DNA of 22,390 nt from Methanosarcinaceae archaeon (lineage in GTDB: Archaea > Halobacteriota > Methanosarcinia > Methanosarcinales > Methanosarcinaceae): positions 1-22,390 of the forward strand of contig DQIO01000321.1 in the NCBI GenBank assembly GCA_020793555.1, in the 5' to 3' direction. This document shows, piece after piece, positions 8,104 to 15,564 of this stretch. Under the pieces are notes generated by a model. That model made no database searches and was not told where the DNA came from. It saw only the letters and a list, made by a program, of their open reading frames with translations. The position numbers and the translations under genes are program-made. Each line of letters opens with the position of its first letter. Position 1 is the first letter of the stretch.

Positions 8104-8228
8104 GAACCCCAGACTACTAACAATGTATTTGTTTTAGACGTATGTCAGGAGCATTTTGGTTTTTTGCGCGTCATTCATAGAAACATTAAAATCCTTTTAG
8201 TGATTATTGGAGTTTCAGGTGAAATAAA

Positions 8229-8582
8229 ATGAGTAATGAATTACCCCCACAGGTACAGAACCAGTTAGCACAATTGCAGCAAGTTCAGCAGCAAGCACAG
8301 GCGATTGCAGCGCAGAAAGGGCAGATTGACAATATTAAAAAAGAATCTGAAATTGCACTTGAAGAACTTGGGAAATTGGCGGATGATGCTGTTATTTACA
8401 GGGCTGTTGGAGAATTACAGGTATTATCCAGTAAAGAAGAAACAGTTGCAAAGTTGAATGAAAAGAGCGAAACCCTGTCATTGAGACTTCAATCCATCAG
8501 CAAACAGGAAGAGCGCATCTCTAAACGTTTTACACAACTTCAGGAACAACTCCAGCAATCAATGGGAACCCAGGCACAATAA
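8229..8582 (+). CDS. pfdB: Prefoldin beta subunit
   Basis: Beta subunit of the archaeal prefoldin hexamer (two alpha, four beta), a jellyfish-shaped holdase that passes unfolded proteins to the thermosome. The 117 residues show the expected pattern. A Gln-rich N-terminal coiled-coil helix (NQLAQLQQVQQQAQAIAAQ) comes first, then a short beta-hairpin region around DDAVIYRAVGELQVL. A C-terminal coiled-coil helix ends in Gln-rich sequence. AGGTGA at 8217-8222 supports the ATG at 8229. The 125-bp gap ahead of it has no gene and may hold a promoter. The alpha subunit is not present here. Confidence 0.94.
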   Translation: MSNELPPQVQNQLAQLQQVQQQAQAIAAQKGQIDNIKKESEIALEELGKLADDAVIYRAVGELQVLSSKEETVAKLNEKSETLSLRLQSISKQEERISKRFTQLQEQLQQSMGTQAQ

Positions 8583-8656
8583 GTACTGATATAACCATGA
8601 GCATCAATTAAAGCGATTGTCATTTCTATTGTTTTAAATGATGGTCAGAGGTATCA

Positions 8657-9622
8657 ATGCAAGTTAATGAAGTTGAGTTTTATAGCAGGCTTCTGGATTA
8701 TCACAACATTTTATTTTTGTGCCACCGTAATGCTGATCCGGATGCTGTTAGTAGTGCATTTGCCTTATCGGAAGCCATTGGCGGTACTGTAGGTCTTGTT
8801 GATGGAAGCAACCGGGTTGCATCTCTCCTGATCGACAAACTGGAAATTGATGTAGTAGATACACCAGATCCTTTTGATTACGATTTTACAGTTGTTGTCG
8901 ATACTTCTACAAGCGCACAGTTAAATGACATAAAACTTACAAATTATTGTGTTATTGACCATCATATGACTACGGCCCTGACAGAGAATGCAGAATTTTT
9001 CCTGCACCGTAATGCAGCATCTACAGCAGAGATCGTATTTAATGTTCTGCAGTTTATGGAAGCCCCGATAATGCGGCGGATAGCACTTGGTCTTATGACA
9101 GGTATCATAACTGATACGGGACATTTCAAACACGCAAATCCTTCAACTTTCAAAACAATGGCAGATATTATAGAAATGAGCAGTGTTGAATATGTTGAAG
9201 TATTAGAAATGATGGCCGCCACCCCACAGGATATCTCAATGCGCATTGCAATGCTCAAATCTGCCAAACGTGCACAGGTCGAGCGCGTTAATAACTGGTT
9301 GGTAGTATTGTCAAATGTAAGTTCTTTTGGAGGATCAGCATCGTCAATGCTTGTTAATATTGGTGCAGATGTGGCACTTGTAGGAACATCCCGTGATGAT
9401 ACAATACGAGTAAGTGGACGTGCAAAACGTGATGCTGTGAGCGCAGGAGTAAATCTTGGACAGATCATGGAAGACATCAGCAAACATTATCAGGGCACAG
9501 GCGGAGGACATGCGGGTGCTGCTGGAATCGATGTTATTGCAAATATGGATACAATTCTTTTTGAGTGCAAGACTCGTGTATGCGAGATCTTAAAGAACAA
9601 GAAAAATCCGTCGATCTTATAG
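8657..9622 (+). CDS. DHH/DHHA1-family phosphoesterase (RecJ/NrnA-like)
   Basis: A 321-residue DHH phosphoesterase, the type that hydrolyses nanoRNA or other phosphodiesters with Mn2+. Metal ligands are visible: HRNADPDAVSSA (His23, Asp27, Asp29), VVVDTST (Asp82), the name-giving DHH at 101-103, and a further Asp in GIITDTGHFKH. The DHHA1 substrate-binding motif is GTGGGHAGAAG (GGGH at 282-285). No transmembrane segment or extra domain is present. It is commonly placed after prefoldin beta in Methanosarcina-like genomes. AGAGG at 8647-8651 supports the ATG. The exact substrate cannot be told from sequence; NrnA-like nanoRNase, pAp phosphatase and RecJ-like activities are all possible. Confidence 0.9.
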   Translation: MQVNEVEFYSRLLDYHNILFLCHRNADPDAVSSAFALSEAIGGTVGLVDGSNRVASLLIDKLEIDVVDTPDPFDYDFTVVVDTSTSAQLNDIKLTNYCVIDHHMTTALTENAEFFLHRNAASTAEIVFNVLQFMEAPIMRRIALGLMTGIITDTGHFKHANPSTFKTMADIIEMSSVEYVEVLEMMAATPQDISMRIAMLKSAKRAQVERVNNWLVVLSNVSSFGGSASSMLVNIGADVALVGTSRDDTIRVSGRAKRDAVSAGVNLGQIMEDISKHYQGTGGGHAGAAGIDVIANMDTILFECKTRVCEILKNKKNPSIL

Positions 9623-9674
9623 ATCTTGATGATGATTTTTCTGTGTGCATGTTTTGTAATGCATATTTTGTGAA

Positions 9675-9696
9675 ATTATGCAGTCCGGGTTAATTC
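9675..9696 (+). repeat. 22-bp diverged direct repeat, copy 1
   Basis: Reads ATTATGCAGTCCGGGTTAAT plus TC. It matches the copy at 10015-10036 at 19 of 22 positions, 340 bp apart, with the MITE between them. Confidence 0.6.
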
Positions 9697-9724
9697 AGGT
9701 GCAGTGGATCATTTTATTGTATTA

Positions 9725-9845
9725 GGGATTTCACAAAATTTAATATACCCAGTTTTCGTTGTTTCGAAATCAGAAGCACATACAGGCGTGACGTGAAAAG
9801 TTCAGCGAATATATCTGGTGGGTAAATTATTTATTGGGAAATCCC
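9725..9845 (+). mobile_element. 121-bp MITE-like element, copy 1
   Basis: A 121-bp sequence ending in perfect 8-bp terminal inverted repeats GGGATTTC / GAAATCCC, extending imperfectly to about 20 bp. It is flanked by TTA on both sides (9722-9724 and 9846-9848), as expected of a 3-bp target duplication. An identical copy in opposite orientation lies at 12073-12193 (121 of 121 positions by my reading). There is no coding capacity. The size, terminal repeats, target duplication and repeat status fit a MITE moved by a transposase encoded elsewhere. A TNA-type duplication would be compatible with some IS5-family groups, but the parent element is unknown. Confidence 0.82.
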
Positions 9846-10014
9846 TTATATCTTCGTCATGTGCGTATTCGCATATACTAAACTCTCCATAAATGACATT
9901 AAAAAACACGTATTTGTTTTGCGATTTTTGGCACCGAGGCAATACGCCGGAGGCGCGCATTCCCAAACCACTGGCGCGAACGATGACGTTTTCTCGTTGT
10001 ATATAATCTATAGG

Positions 10015-10036
10015 ATTATGTAGTCCGAGTTAATCC
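10015..10036 (+). repeat. 22-bp diverged direct repeat, copy 2
   Basis: Reads ATTATGTAGTCCGAGTTAAT plus CC. It differs from the copy at 9675-9696 at three positions, all transitions (C/T, G/A, T/C). Confidence 0.6.
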
Positions 10037-10229
10037 GACCGTAGGGAGGATTTTCTCGTCGGTGAAATAACGCACAAGTTCGTAGGGAACTTTAAATCCA
10101 GCGGCTCAAGATAGCAGGAAGTTCGAAGATTGCATGTGGCATACTTAATAGCAATACTGTAGTAAGCGAAGCGTTTTGCATTGAGCCAGCCATTGCAACC
10201 CCTTATATTAATCAATTTTAAAACAAATT

Positions 10230-11885
10230 GTAACTATTCAGCCCGTCCTAATTTCGCCTAAAGCCTTCAGTTTCTTCACTTGATACCACAAATTAAATTC
10301 CACTTATGCAACTGGCAGAAAAGGAACAAATGGCTTTCCATTGAATACTGCTTCAATTGCATCCATAACAGAAATCTTATTCTTCTTCATAGTAGCGATG
10401 TAACCTCTAATGCGGCAGAAATTACGTGCACCTTGGATACTTCTAAAAGTACCTGATATTTTCTGCTGTACTTTCGTCATTCTGATATCCCTCTCTGCTT
10501 GATTATTGTCAAATGGTACATCAAAATCATACATAAACCTGAGAATATCGCCTTTATATTTTACAAAGCGATCCAATAGGTTTTTCGGTTTGGTTTGCTT
10601 CTTCCTACCACGTTTTTTTGGTTTTGTATCTAAATCCAAAGGCGGTGGATTTTCTTCCAACCCCTTTTTGATGATGTCGTCATACATCATTTCAAAATCA
10701 TTGATCTGCTCGGCCGTCAAAGAATCCGACGTTTCTTTCGTTTCATCAACACATTCTTTGATAATAATAAGCAAAGCCGCCATCTCCCCCGACCATACCT
10801 GTTCATAATTTTCAGAGATGGATATTAATTCCCTCAGGAGATGGACATCACAAAGTCCATGATCACATAGGTATTTGAAATACGACATCCAAAAATCATG
10901 GACTATAACACCATCGTAATTTGGTAGAATATCCATGTCATCCATAGCTTCAGAACCTCTCTTTTGATGAGTGAAATAATATGTCATCGTAGCAGTACAT
11001 ACTACATGAAGCCAGTTGCGAATTCCATTTATTCTCATTCCGGTTTCATCACAACAGAGGACAGGAGATTGCTTTAAAGCCTCCTTAAGTGCATTATCGA
11101 ATTCTTCAAGTCCTTCAAAACATTCAGTTTCTGCTCTAATCAGAGTGGCAGGACTGATGTCACATCCGAAGATATCAGATAATAATTCACAACTACGGTC
11201 ATAGGGAATGAACTGGTAATCATGCAAGTAAACTGCTAAAGATCTCAGTCGTGAACCATATTGGGCGGGCTGTGTTACATTATCTGGAAAATCAGCTGTG
11301 TTTATGCGCCCACACTTTGGACATAATTTAATTTCACCACGGTGTTCTGTCGAATGAAGTTGAACAGGCGGTATGTCAAAAGTCTGTCTTCTTTTATAGT
11401 CTTTAACTTCTTCATCTTCAAGAGACGTGTGACAATTACTACATTGATCTACCTTAATAATTCGAATTTCATCAGGATTATCAACCATCCTTAATGTTGT
11501 CCCAGGGTGACCTTTTTGACCACCGACCTTTTTACCACTTTTTACACGCCTACTTTTTGGCGTGGGTTTTTTAGGTGCATAAGCATCAGTTGAAGGGGGC
11601 TTACTACTGTTACGACTGTTTTTGTTGAGTTGTTCCTCTAATGATTTGACGCGTTCTTCAAGTTTTGCAATTGTGGCAAGCAATTGTTCGATTAGATTGA
11701 TTACTGCATCTGGCCCAGCTTCATATATTGCAAGAATTTCTTCACGTTCCATGTTAATCCCCTCTGATTAATGGAAATGTTTGGTTGTTTCGAATTATTA
11801 ATTTACGATGAGGTCATTGTATATTGAATTTTCGGTTTTGGTGTTTTTTGAAGAATAAACGGTTTATAGGGTGGCTGAATAGTTA
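10230..11885 (-). mobile_element. IS66-family insertion sequence
   Basis: A 1656-bp element bounded by perfect 14-bp inverted repeats, GTAACTATTCAGCC at 10230-10243 and its complement at 11872-11885. GTAA tips are a hallmark of IS66-family ends. It holds a single intact transposase gene and none of the tnpA/tnpB accessory genes of classical IS66, a simple layout seen in several archaeal and bacterial members. IS66 elements normally make an 8-bp target duplication, but the flanks here (AACAAATT and AAAAAGTC) do not match. One flank was therefore probably altered by deletion or recombination after insertion. Confidence 0.88.
10304..11752 (-). CDS. IS66-family transposase (TnpC type)
   Basis: A 482-residue DDE transposase. 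The N-terminus carries a leucine-zipper-like coiled coil (about residues 20-45), then the NSRNSSKPPSTD linker typical of IS66 and a basic GGQKGHPGTTL motif. A zinc-finger-like C4 unit follows (Cys104/Cys107 and Cys144/Cys147). The catalytic triad is readable as Asp235 in LCCDETGMR, Asp286 in VIVHDFW and Glu420 in NNQAERDIRM. The C-terminus ends in the short IS66 tail domain (AIEAVFNGKPFVPFLP). No frameshift or internal stop is seen, so it could be active. ATG at 11752 is preceded by AGAGGGG. It lies on the minus strand between the two MITE copies. Confidence 0.95.
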   Translation of the reverse strand: MEREEILAIYEAGPDAVINLIEQLLATIAKLEERVKSLEEQLNKNSRNSSKPPSTDAYAPKKPTPKSRRVKSGKKVGGQKGHPGTTLRMVDNPDEIRIIKVDQCSNCHTSLEDEEVKDYKRRQTFDIPPVQLHSTEHRGEIKLCPKCGRINTADFPDNVTQPAQYGSRLRSLAVYLHDYQFIPYDRSCELLSDIFGCDISPATLIRAETECFEGLEEFDNALKEALKQSPVLCCDETGMRINGIRNWLHVVCTATMTYYFTHQKRGSEAMDDMDILPNYDGVIVHDFWMSYFKYLCDHGLCDVHLLRELISISENYEQVWSGEMAALLIIIKECVDETKETSDSLTAEQINDFEMMYDDIIKKGLEENPPPLDLDTKPKKRGRKKQTKPKNLLDRFVKYKGDILRFMYDFDVPFDNNQAERDIRMTKVQQKISGTFRSIQGARNFCRIRGYIATMKKNKISVMDAIEAVFNGKPFVPFLPVA

Positions 11886-12069
11886 CAAAAAGTCTCAGAT
11901 TTACAGTCAGCGCTGTATTTGCTGATCTTAGAATTACACGTTAATGCTGTAACAAGTGGATTGCAGCGGTGGAATTCGCTGCCTGCGACGGTTGTATCGG
12001 TTTTAAGTTTTAGTTTCAGATGGAACAATCCCATTTACGCAACTATACAAATAGCTTTTACCTTTTACC
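11886..12069. other. Unassigned sequence between IS66 and MITE copy 2
   Basis: These 184 bases hold no convincing gene. A plus-strand frame from 11919 runs on into the MITE (to 12116) and is not protein-like by any family I recognise. I see no matching sequence on the left side of the insertion sequence that would define an empty site. Confidence 0.4.
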
Positions 12070-12072
12070 TTA

Positions 12073-12193
12073 GGGATTTCCCAATAAATAATTTACCCAC
12101 CAGATATATTCGCTGAACTTTTCACGTCACGCCTGTATGTGCTTCTGATTTCGAAACAACGAAAACTGGGTATATTAAATTTTGTGAAATCCC
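12073..12193 (-). mobile_element. 121-bp MITE-like element, copy 2 (inverted)
   Basis: Exact reverse complement of the element at 9725-9845, with the same GGGATTTC / GAAATCCC ends and TTA on both sides (12070-12072 and 12194-12196). Read on the minus strand, the right-hand TTA is the TAA stop codon of the last gene of the injection-system operon, so the insertion falls exactly on that stop. If TTA is a target duplication, the stop was duplicated and the protein was left unchanged. Confidence 0.82.
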
Positions 12194-13303
12194 TTATGCC
12201 GCACGGATATTCGGCAAGGATGGTTTTGTCACCATTCTGTCATAATAATCCGGCAAGTACCAGCTTTCGATCGTTGAACTTATTTCAAATGAAGATGCAT
12301 TTTGATAAACAAAAATATGGATCATATCTTTGCCTTCATTATTATATCCTAATGTGATACTTCCTTCCACAATTTCATCTTTTTTTTCCATATTGGACAT
12401 ATTTATTTTAAAATATACCTCTCCATCATCAAACCGACGTTTATTGGAATCATATCTTTCACTGCCATTCCACAGTTCGATCCAATTCTTATCAGATCTC
12501 AAGGTCCACCACGGAGTCCCATCCCCCACATTTTTCATCGATATCCTGAATTTCTGTGGATCTTCAAATGTAGGCTCAACTTTTATTTCCAATTCCGGCC
12601 TTTTCTTTTTCTCTTCGACATTAAGGTTTAATGCCATTACATCGGCAAAGAATTTCAAATCAATTAAATCTATAAAATCTAACTTTGTGTTAATTAGAGA
12701 GAACGTTACTTCCCTTTTTCCCGGGCTAAACTGAAAATCAGGTGTTAACAAAGTAATTATGACCGTGTCCGGTTTTTGTCCTTCTAATTTATCAAATTGT
12801 ATCCATTGCTCTTCAGATTGGAGTTCCCAATTTGGATTTACAAATGGCATCCAATCCCATTTTTTATCAATGGTCACATTTATGGAAACCATATCATTTA
12901 ATCCAACAGTGATATTTTTTTCATACTCTGCTAATGGAGTACTTCCAATCAAACTTGCAATTAAAATCGCAAATATTGCGCTAGCAATTATAATTCCATA
13001 AACAAATCCCTTTAATGTTGCAAACTTATCTTTCAAATCTTCAGTTTCTCTCAACAAAAACTTTTTCTGAACTTCTGCTTTATATATAACTGTACGAAAC
13101 GTTTTTTCTTCAAAACCATCTTTTTCAATGGTATATGTGAGGGTCTGTCCAATGTAATCCTGGTCGGACTTGAATTCATAATAACCATGCTCATCCGTGA
13201 AAAAAAGAGTCCCAATTTCTTTATCCTGAACTTCAAGCCTGATCTTTGCAAGTGCAATCGCCCCATTATTCTTTGAACTTAGAACTGTACCAGATATTTT
13301 CAT
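12194..13303 (-). CDS. Membrane protein with carboxypeptidase-regulatory-like and BACON-like domains, CIS-linked
   Basis: A 369-residue protein (from ATG 13303) with three parts. Residues 1-85 form a beta-sandwich that begins MKISGTVLSS and contains FFTDEHGYYEF, as in carboxypeptidase-regulatory-like domains. One hydrophobic helix follows at about 99-120 (GFVYGIIIASAIFAILIASL). Then come about 245 residues with two related modules, each carrying a W-x-L-x-S-x3-W-I pattern (NWELQSEEQWI near 158 and WWTLRSDKNWI near 266), as in BACON/Ig-like domains. More Lys/Arg before the helix predicts the N-domain inside and the C-part outside. Last gene of the operon; GTG 13312 and ATG 13309 are alternative starts, but GGAG spacing favours 13303. 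A membrane anchor for the baseplate is my inference. Confidence 0.7.
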   Translation of the reverse strand: MKISGTVLSSKNNGAIALAKIRLEVQDKEIGTLFFTDEHGYYEFKSDQDYIGQTLTYTIEKDGFEEKTFRTVIYKAEVQKKFLLRETEDLKDKFATLKGFVYGIIIASAIFAILIASLIGSTPLAEYEKNITVGLNDMVSINVTIDKKWDWMPFVNPNWELQSEEQWIQFDKLEGQKPDTVIITLLTPDFQFSPGKREVTFSLINTKLDFIDLIDLKFFADVMALNLNVEEKKKRPELEIKVEPTFEDPQKFRISMKNVGDGTPWWTLRSDKNWIELWNGSERYDSNKRRFDDGEVYFKINMSNMEKKDEIVEGSITLGYNNEGKDMIHIFVYQNASSFEISSTIESWYLPDYYDRMVTKPSLPNIRAA

Positions 13304-13308
13304 ACCCA

Positions 13309-14505
13309 TCACTCCAGAATTTCATAATATTTGAACTCCACTTCTACTTTTTTATTTGAGAAGTTCTTAACAACCAGTACATAAGAACATTTATTTTTTT
13401 CTTCACCCAGTGTCTGTACGACCTTCTGGTATTGAAGTTGTTTTTGAGCAGATGCGGATACCGGTTCGATGTCCGGTTCCTTGATACTCTCCTTTGAAAG
13501 AACTGTTCCGGATTTACCTTTTTTTGTAATCAGGTTAGTTACTTTTTGCATCAACCTGGTTGTTTTCTGCTTCCAAATATTTATATTCTTATCAAAGTTA
13601 GTCGATTCGGGACCACCTTTTTCCACCTGCCACCCCCATTCAATAACTGAATTCGGAGTGATAGGAATTACGCTCGTCATAAAAAAACGATGTTTTGTAT
13701 CGGGTTCGGTAAAATCCACTTTTGCTTCGGATTTAGGTCCTATTTCTGCAGTACCTGAAGACTGTAAAGTGCTCATTCTGGAAATCGGTACAGATCTTTT
13801 TGCAATCTGGTCAGTACCAACCATGTTCTTGCTGAGTTTTCCGGTCAATGTACCGGAAACATTCAGGTTTCCTTTCAGTAAGATGTTCTCAGAGATTATC
13901 TCTAATCCCGGGTTCAACCCGGCCACACCCTTTATCCGGGGGAAATTACCAGTATCTTCTTTCGTTGGCAATGAAAAATCGATACTTTTGACCTCTATAT
14001 CCCCTCCGATGTTTCTTACATTTCTACGTTCATCCAGATCGATAGAGCTTAGCGTATCTTTTTCCCGGTCAAATACCAGTTTTGCCAGAATCATCTTCAT
14101 TGACAATTCATCAGGTTCGTTTATGTCATATTCGATAACACACTCTCCGCTAATACGGGTATATGACCTGTCTCCTTCCCCTTCCCTGAAGTCAGTTTGT
14201 TCTTCCTTATATGATATTGTAAGATAAAGGGACGATGCTGTTGATTGAGACAGGTCGATCTCTCTCAATTCATCAAGTACGATCTGTCTTCCCAGGCCAT
14301 CGATAGCCATACCCAGACTGATTGTTACATTTTTTGTACCGATCTTCTCAACATTGAGACCGCGCGCAATACCCCATGTATGCAAGTTTCTGTTATGGGA
14401 CCTGAGCGCATCGACATGATACAGCTGTTCATCCTTGAAATCATCGGCATTTAATAACTGCCCTGTATAATAGTTCAACCTTTTATGGGATGTTTTACCG
14501 GTCAT
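13309..14505 (-). CDS. Probable fibre or baseplate-accessory protein of the contractile injection system
   Basis: A 398-residue protein. Its N-terminus RLNYYTGQLLNADDFKDEQ, followed by LYHVDALRSHNRNLHTWGIA, recalls a module (R-L-x-Y-x2-G-Q-L-L-x-A-x-D-F-x2-E-Q-x-Y-H) that recurs in proteins encoded beside phage-like baseplate genes in eCIS-type clusters. Residues 50-150 look like a beta domain. Around 200-240 comes a repetitive segment (ISENILLKGNLNVSGTLTGKL) reminiscent of fibre beta-structure. The C-terminal third is mixed alpha/beta with a lysine-rich helix. No signal peptide or membrane helix is seen. A very strong GGAAGGAGG precedes ATG 14505. Its position after the tail-protein-I-like gene suggests tail fibre or fibre-attachment function. 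I do not know a firm family name. Confidence 0.6.
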   Translation of the reverse strand: MTGKTSHKRLNYYTGQLLNADDFKDEQLYHVDALRSHNRNLHTWGIARGLNVEKIGTKNVTISLGMAIDGLGRQIVLDELREIDLSQSTASSLYLTISYKEEQTDFREGEGDRSYTRISGECVIEYDINEPDELSMKMILAKLVFDREKDTLSSIDLDERRNVRNIGGDIEVKSIDFSLPTKEDTGNFPRIKGVAGLNPGLEIISENILLKGNLNVSGTLTGKLSKNMVGTDQIAKRSVPISRMSTLQSSGTAEIGPKSEAKVDFTEPDTKHRFFMTSVIPITPNSVIEWGWQVEKGGPESTNFDKNINIWKQKTTRLMQKVTNLITKKGKSGTVLSKESIKEPDIEPVSASAQKQLQYQKVVQTLGEEKNKCSYVLVVKNFSNKKVEVEFKYYEILE

Positions 14506-14526
14506 GGATATCCTCCTTCCATTATT

Positions 14527-15564
14527 CTATAACAATGTATTCTCTCCAATATTCGAATTGACACCTAACGTTATTCCTGGTTGCTTTATGTTCAACCAGT
14601 AATCAGTATGCATTGGTTTCTCTGAGTTAATTATTCTTTCAATCGCTTTCTTTTTGTTCTTCCATTTTTTAATATCAGAAGCACGAACATTTTTTGCGTT
14701 GTATATTATAAGCCCCCCATTTTCCATATTAAGGTTTAGTTCATAGGTTTTATCACCTTTTACCATTAATTCGGCTTTTCCATATTCTTTATCCAGCCTT
14801 ATTCGGGCTAAGTTTTCATCCCTGGTAATATTAATGATATTATCATCATCGGATTTGTGGATATCTGCACCTTCTGCCCAATCAATACCAAAATCATCTT
14901 TCAGATAACTTAAGAGCTCTTCACTCTCGTTCCCCGGGACATTATCCCACCTGAACATATACATTACATCAACTTCAACAATGAAAAAATATGGGGGGAA
15001 TCCGCCCACTCTGGCTTCATTTCCAATTTGGGAAGTTATCCCTACCCGGAATTGTTCAGATTCTTCAATAATATTTATGCGTTTTCCCACATATATGCCC
15101 AGATATTCCTCCAGCCCTCTTTTTGTTCCGCGCATCCTGTAGATGGGAATAATCCTTGCGATGACTTCTCTCTTTTTCTCAAGTTCCCAATCATCTTTTA
15201 GAACAAGAGCCAGCCAGCCAGCCAGCCACTGAAGAAACTTATCTAGAAATTCATCTATGTTCCTATCCTGTCTTAAATGTTTTTTGAAATTGTTTTTTTC
15301 ATTATCATTTAAAGAGGGTAAGAACGATCTTTCTGCATCATCGAACAGGAATGAAAATCTGGGATGAAAAAGATCGGAAATGATATTAAGTGTCTCTGCA
15401 ATACCCTTTTTCCCATTTAAGTCATTGTCTTCAATTCCGCTTATTATAGTTTCGAATATTTTGAAATATCGCCCTAATAATGGACTATCTTCACCTTTTG
15501 GTCCCTCATGAAATACTGCCGGAAGAAAGCGTAAATAATTATTTTCCGTTTCCGTCTGGTTCAT
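14527..15564 (-). CDS. Phage tail protein I-like baseplate protein
   Basis: A 345-residue protein related to the tail-protein-I family (P2 gpI type) found in contractile injection systems. There it lies at the baseplate periphery between wedge and fibres. Typical elements are the opening YLRFLPAVFHE, a helical N-terminal region with LGRYFKIFETIISGIED, the WLAGWLALVL helix, and the diagnostic IYRMRGTKRGLEEYLGIYVG near residues 140-160. The C-terminal half is predicted beta-rich and less conserved. The ATG overlaps the TGA of the upstream baseplate-J gene (ATGA), and GGAGGAG lies just ahead. Function as structural baseplate subunit follows from family and context. Confidence 0.85.
   Translation of the reverse strand: MNQTETENNYLRFLPAVFHEGPKGEDSPLLGRYFKIFETIISGIEDNDLNGKKGIAETLNIISDLFHPRFSFLFDDAERSFLPSLNDNEKNNFKKHLRQDRNIDEFLDKFLQWLAGWLALVLKDDWELEKKREVIARIIPIYRMRGTKRGLEEYLGIYVGKRINIIEESEQFRVGITSQIGNEARVGGFPPYFFIVEVDVMYMFRWDNVPGNESEELLSYLKDDFGIDWAEGADIHKSDDDNIINITRDENLARIRLDKEYGKAELMVKGDKTYELNLNMENGGLIIYNAKNVRASDIKKWKNKKKAIERIINSEKPMHTDYWLNIKQPGITLGVNSNIGENTLL

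Larger units (their letters stand above)
9623..10229. other. Non-coding stretch between DHH gene and IS66 element
   Basis: About 600 bases without a convincing gene. It holds a MITE-like element (9725-9845), two diverged copies of a 22-bp sequence on either side of that element, and about 380 bases between MITE and insertion sequence that I cannot assign. A 61-codon frame on the minus strand at 10030-10215 and a broken + strand frame over the same bases resemble no family I know. A decayed gene fragment or RNA is possible. Confidence 0.5.

Noticed and set aside
8104..8228. Possible small gene between pcc1 and prefoldin beta
   Set aside because: No open frame with a start and ribosome-binding site was found. 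It is better read as a leader or promoter region.
11919..12116. 65-codon plus-strand open frame
   Set aside because: It runs from unassigned DNA into the MITE, has no Shine-Dalgarno site, and has no family resemblance.
13469..14227. 252-codon plus-strand open frame
   Set aside because: It lies fully antisense to the fibre-like gene, which has a strong Shine-Dalgarno and operon context. The translation resembles no protein family.
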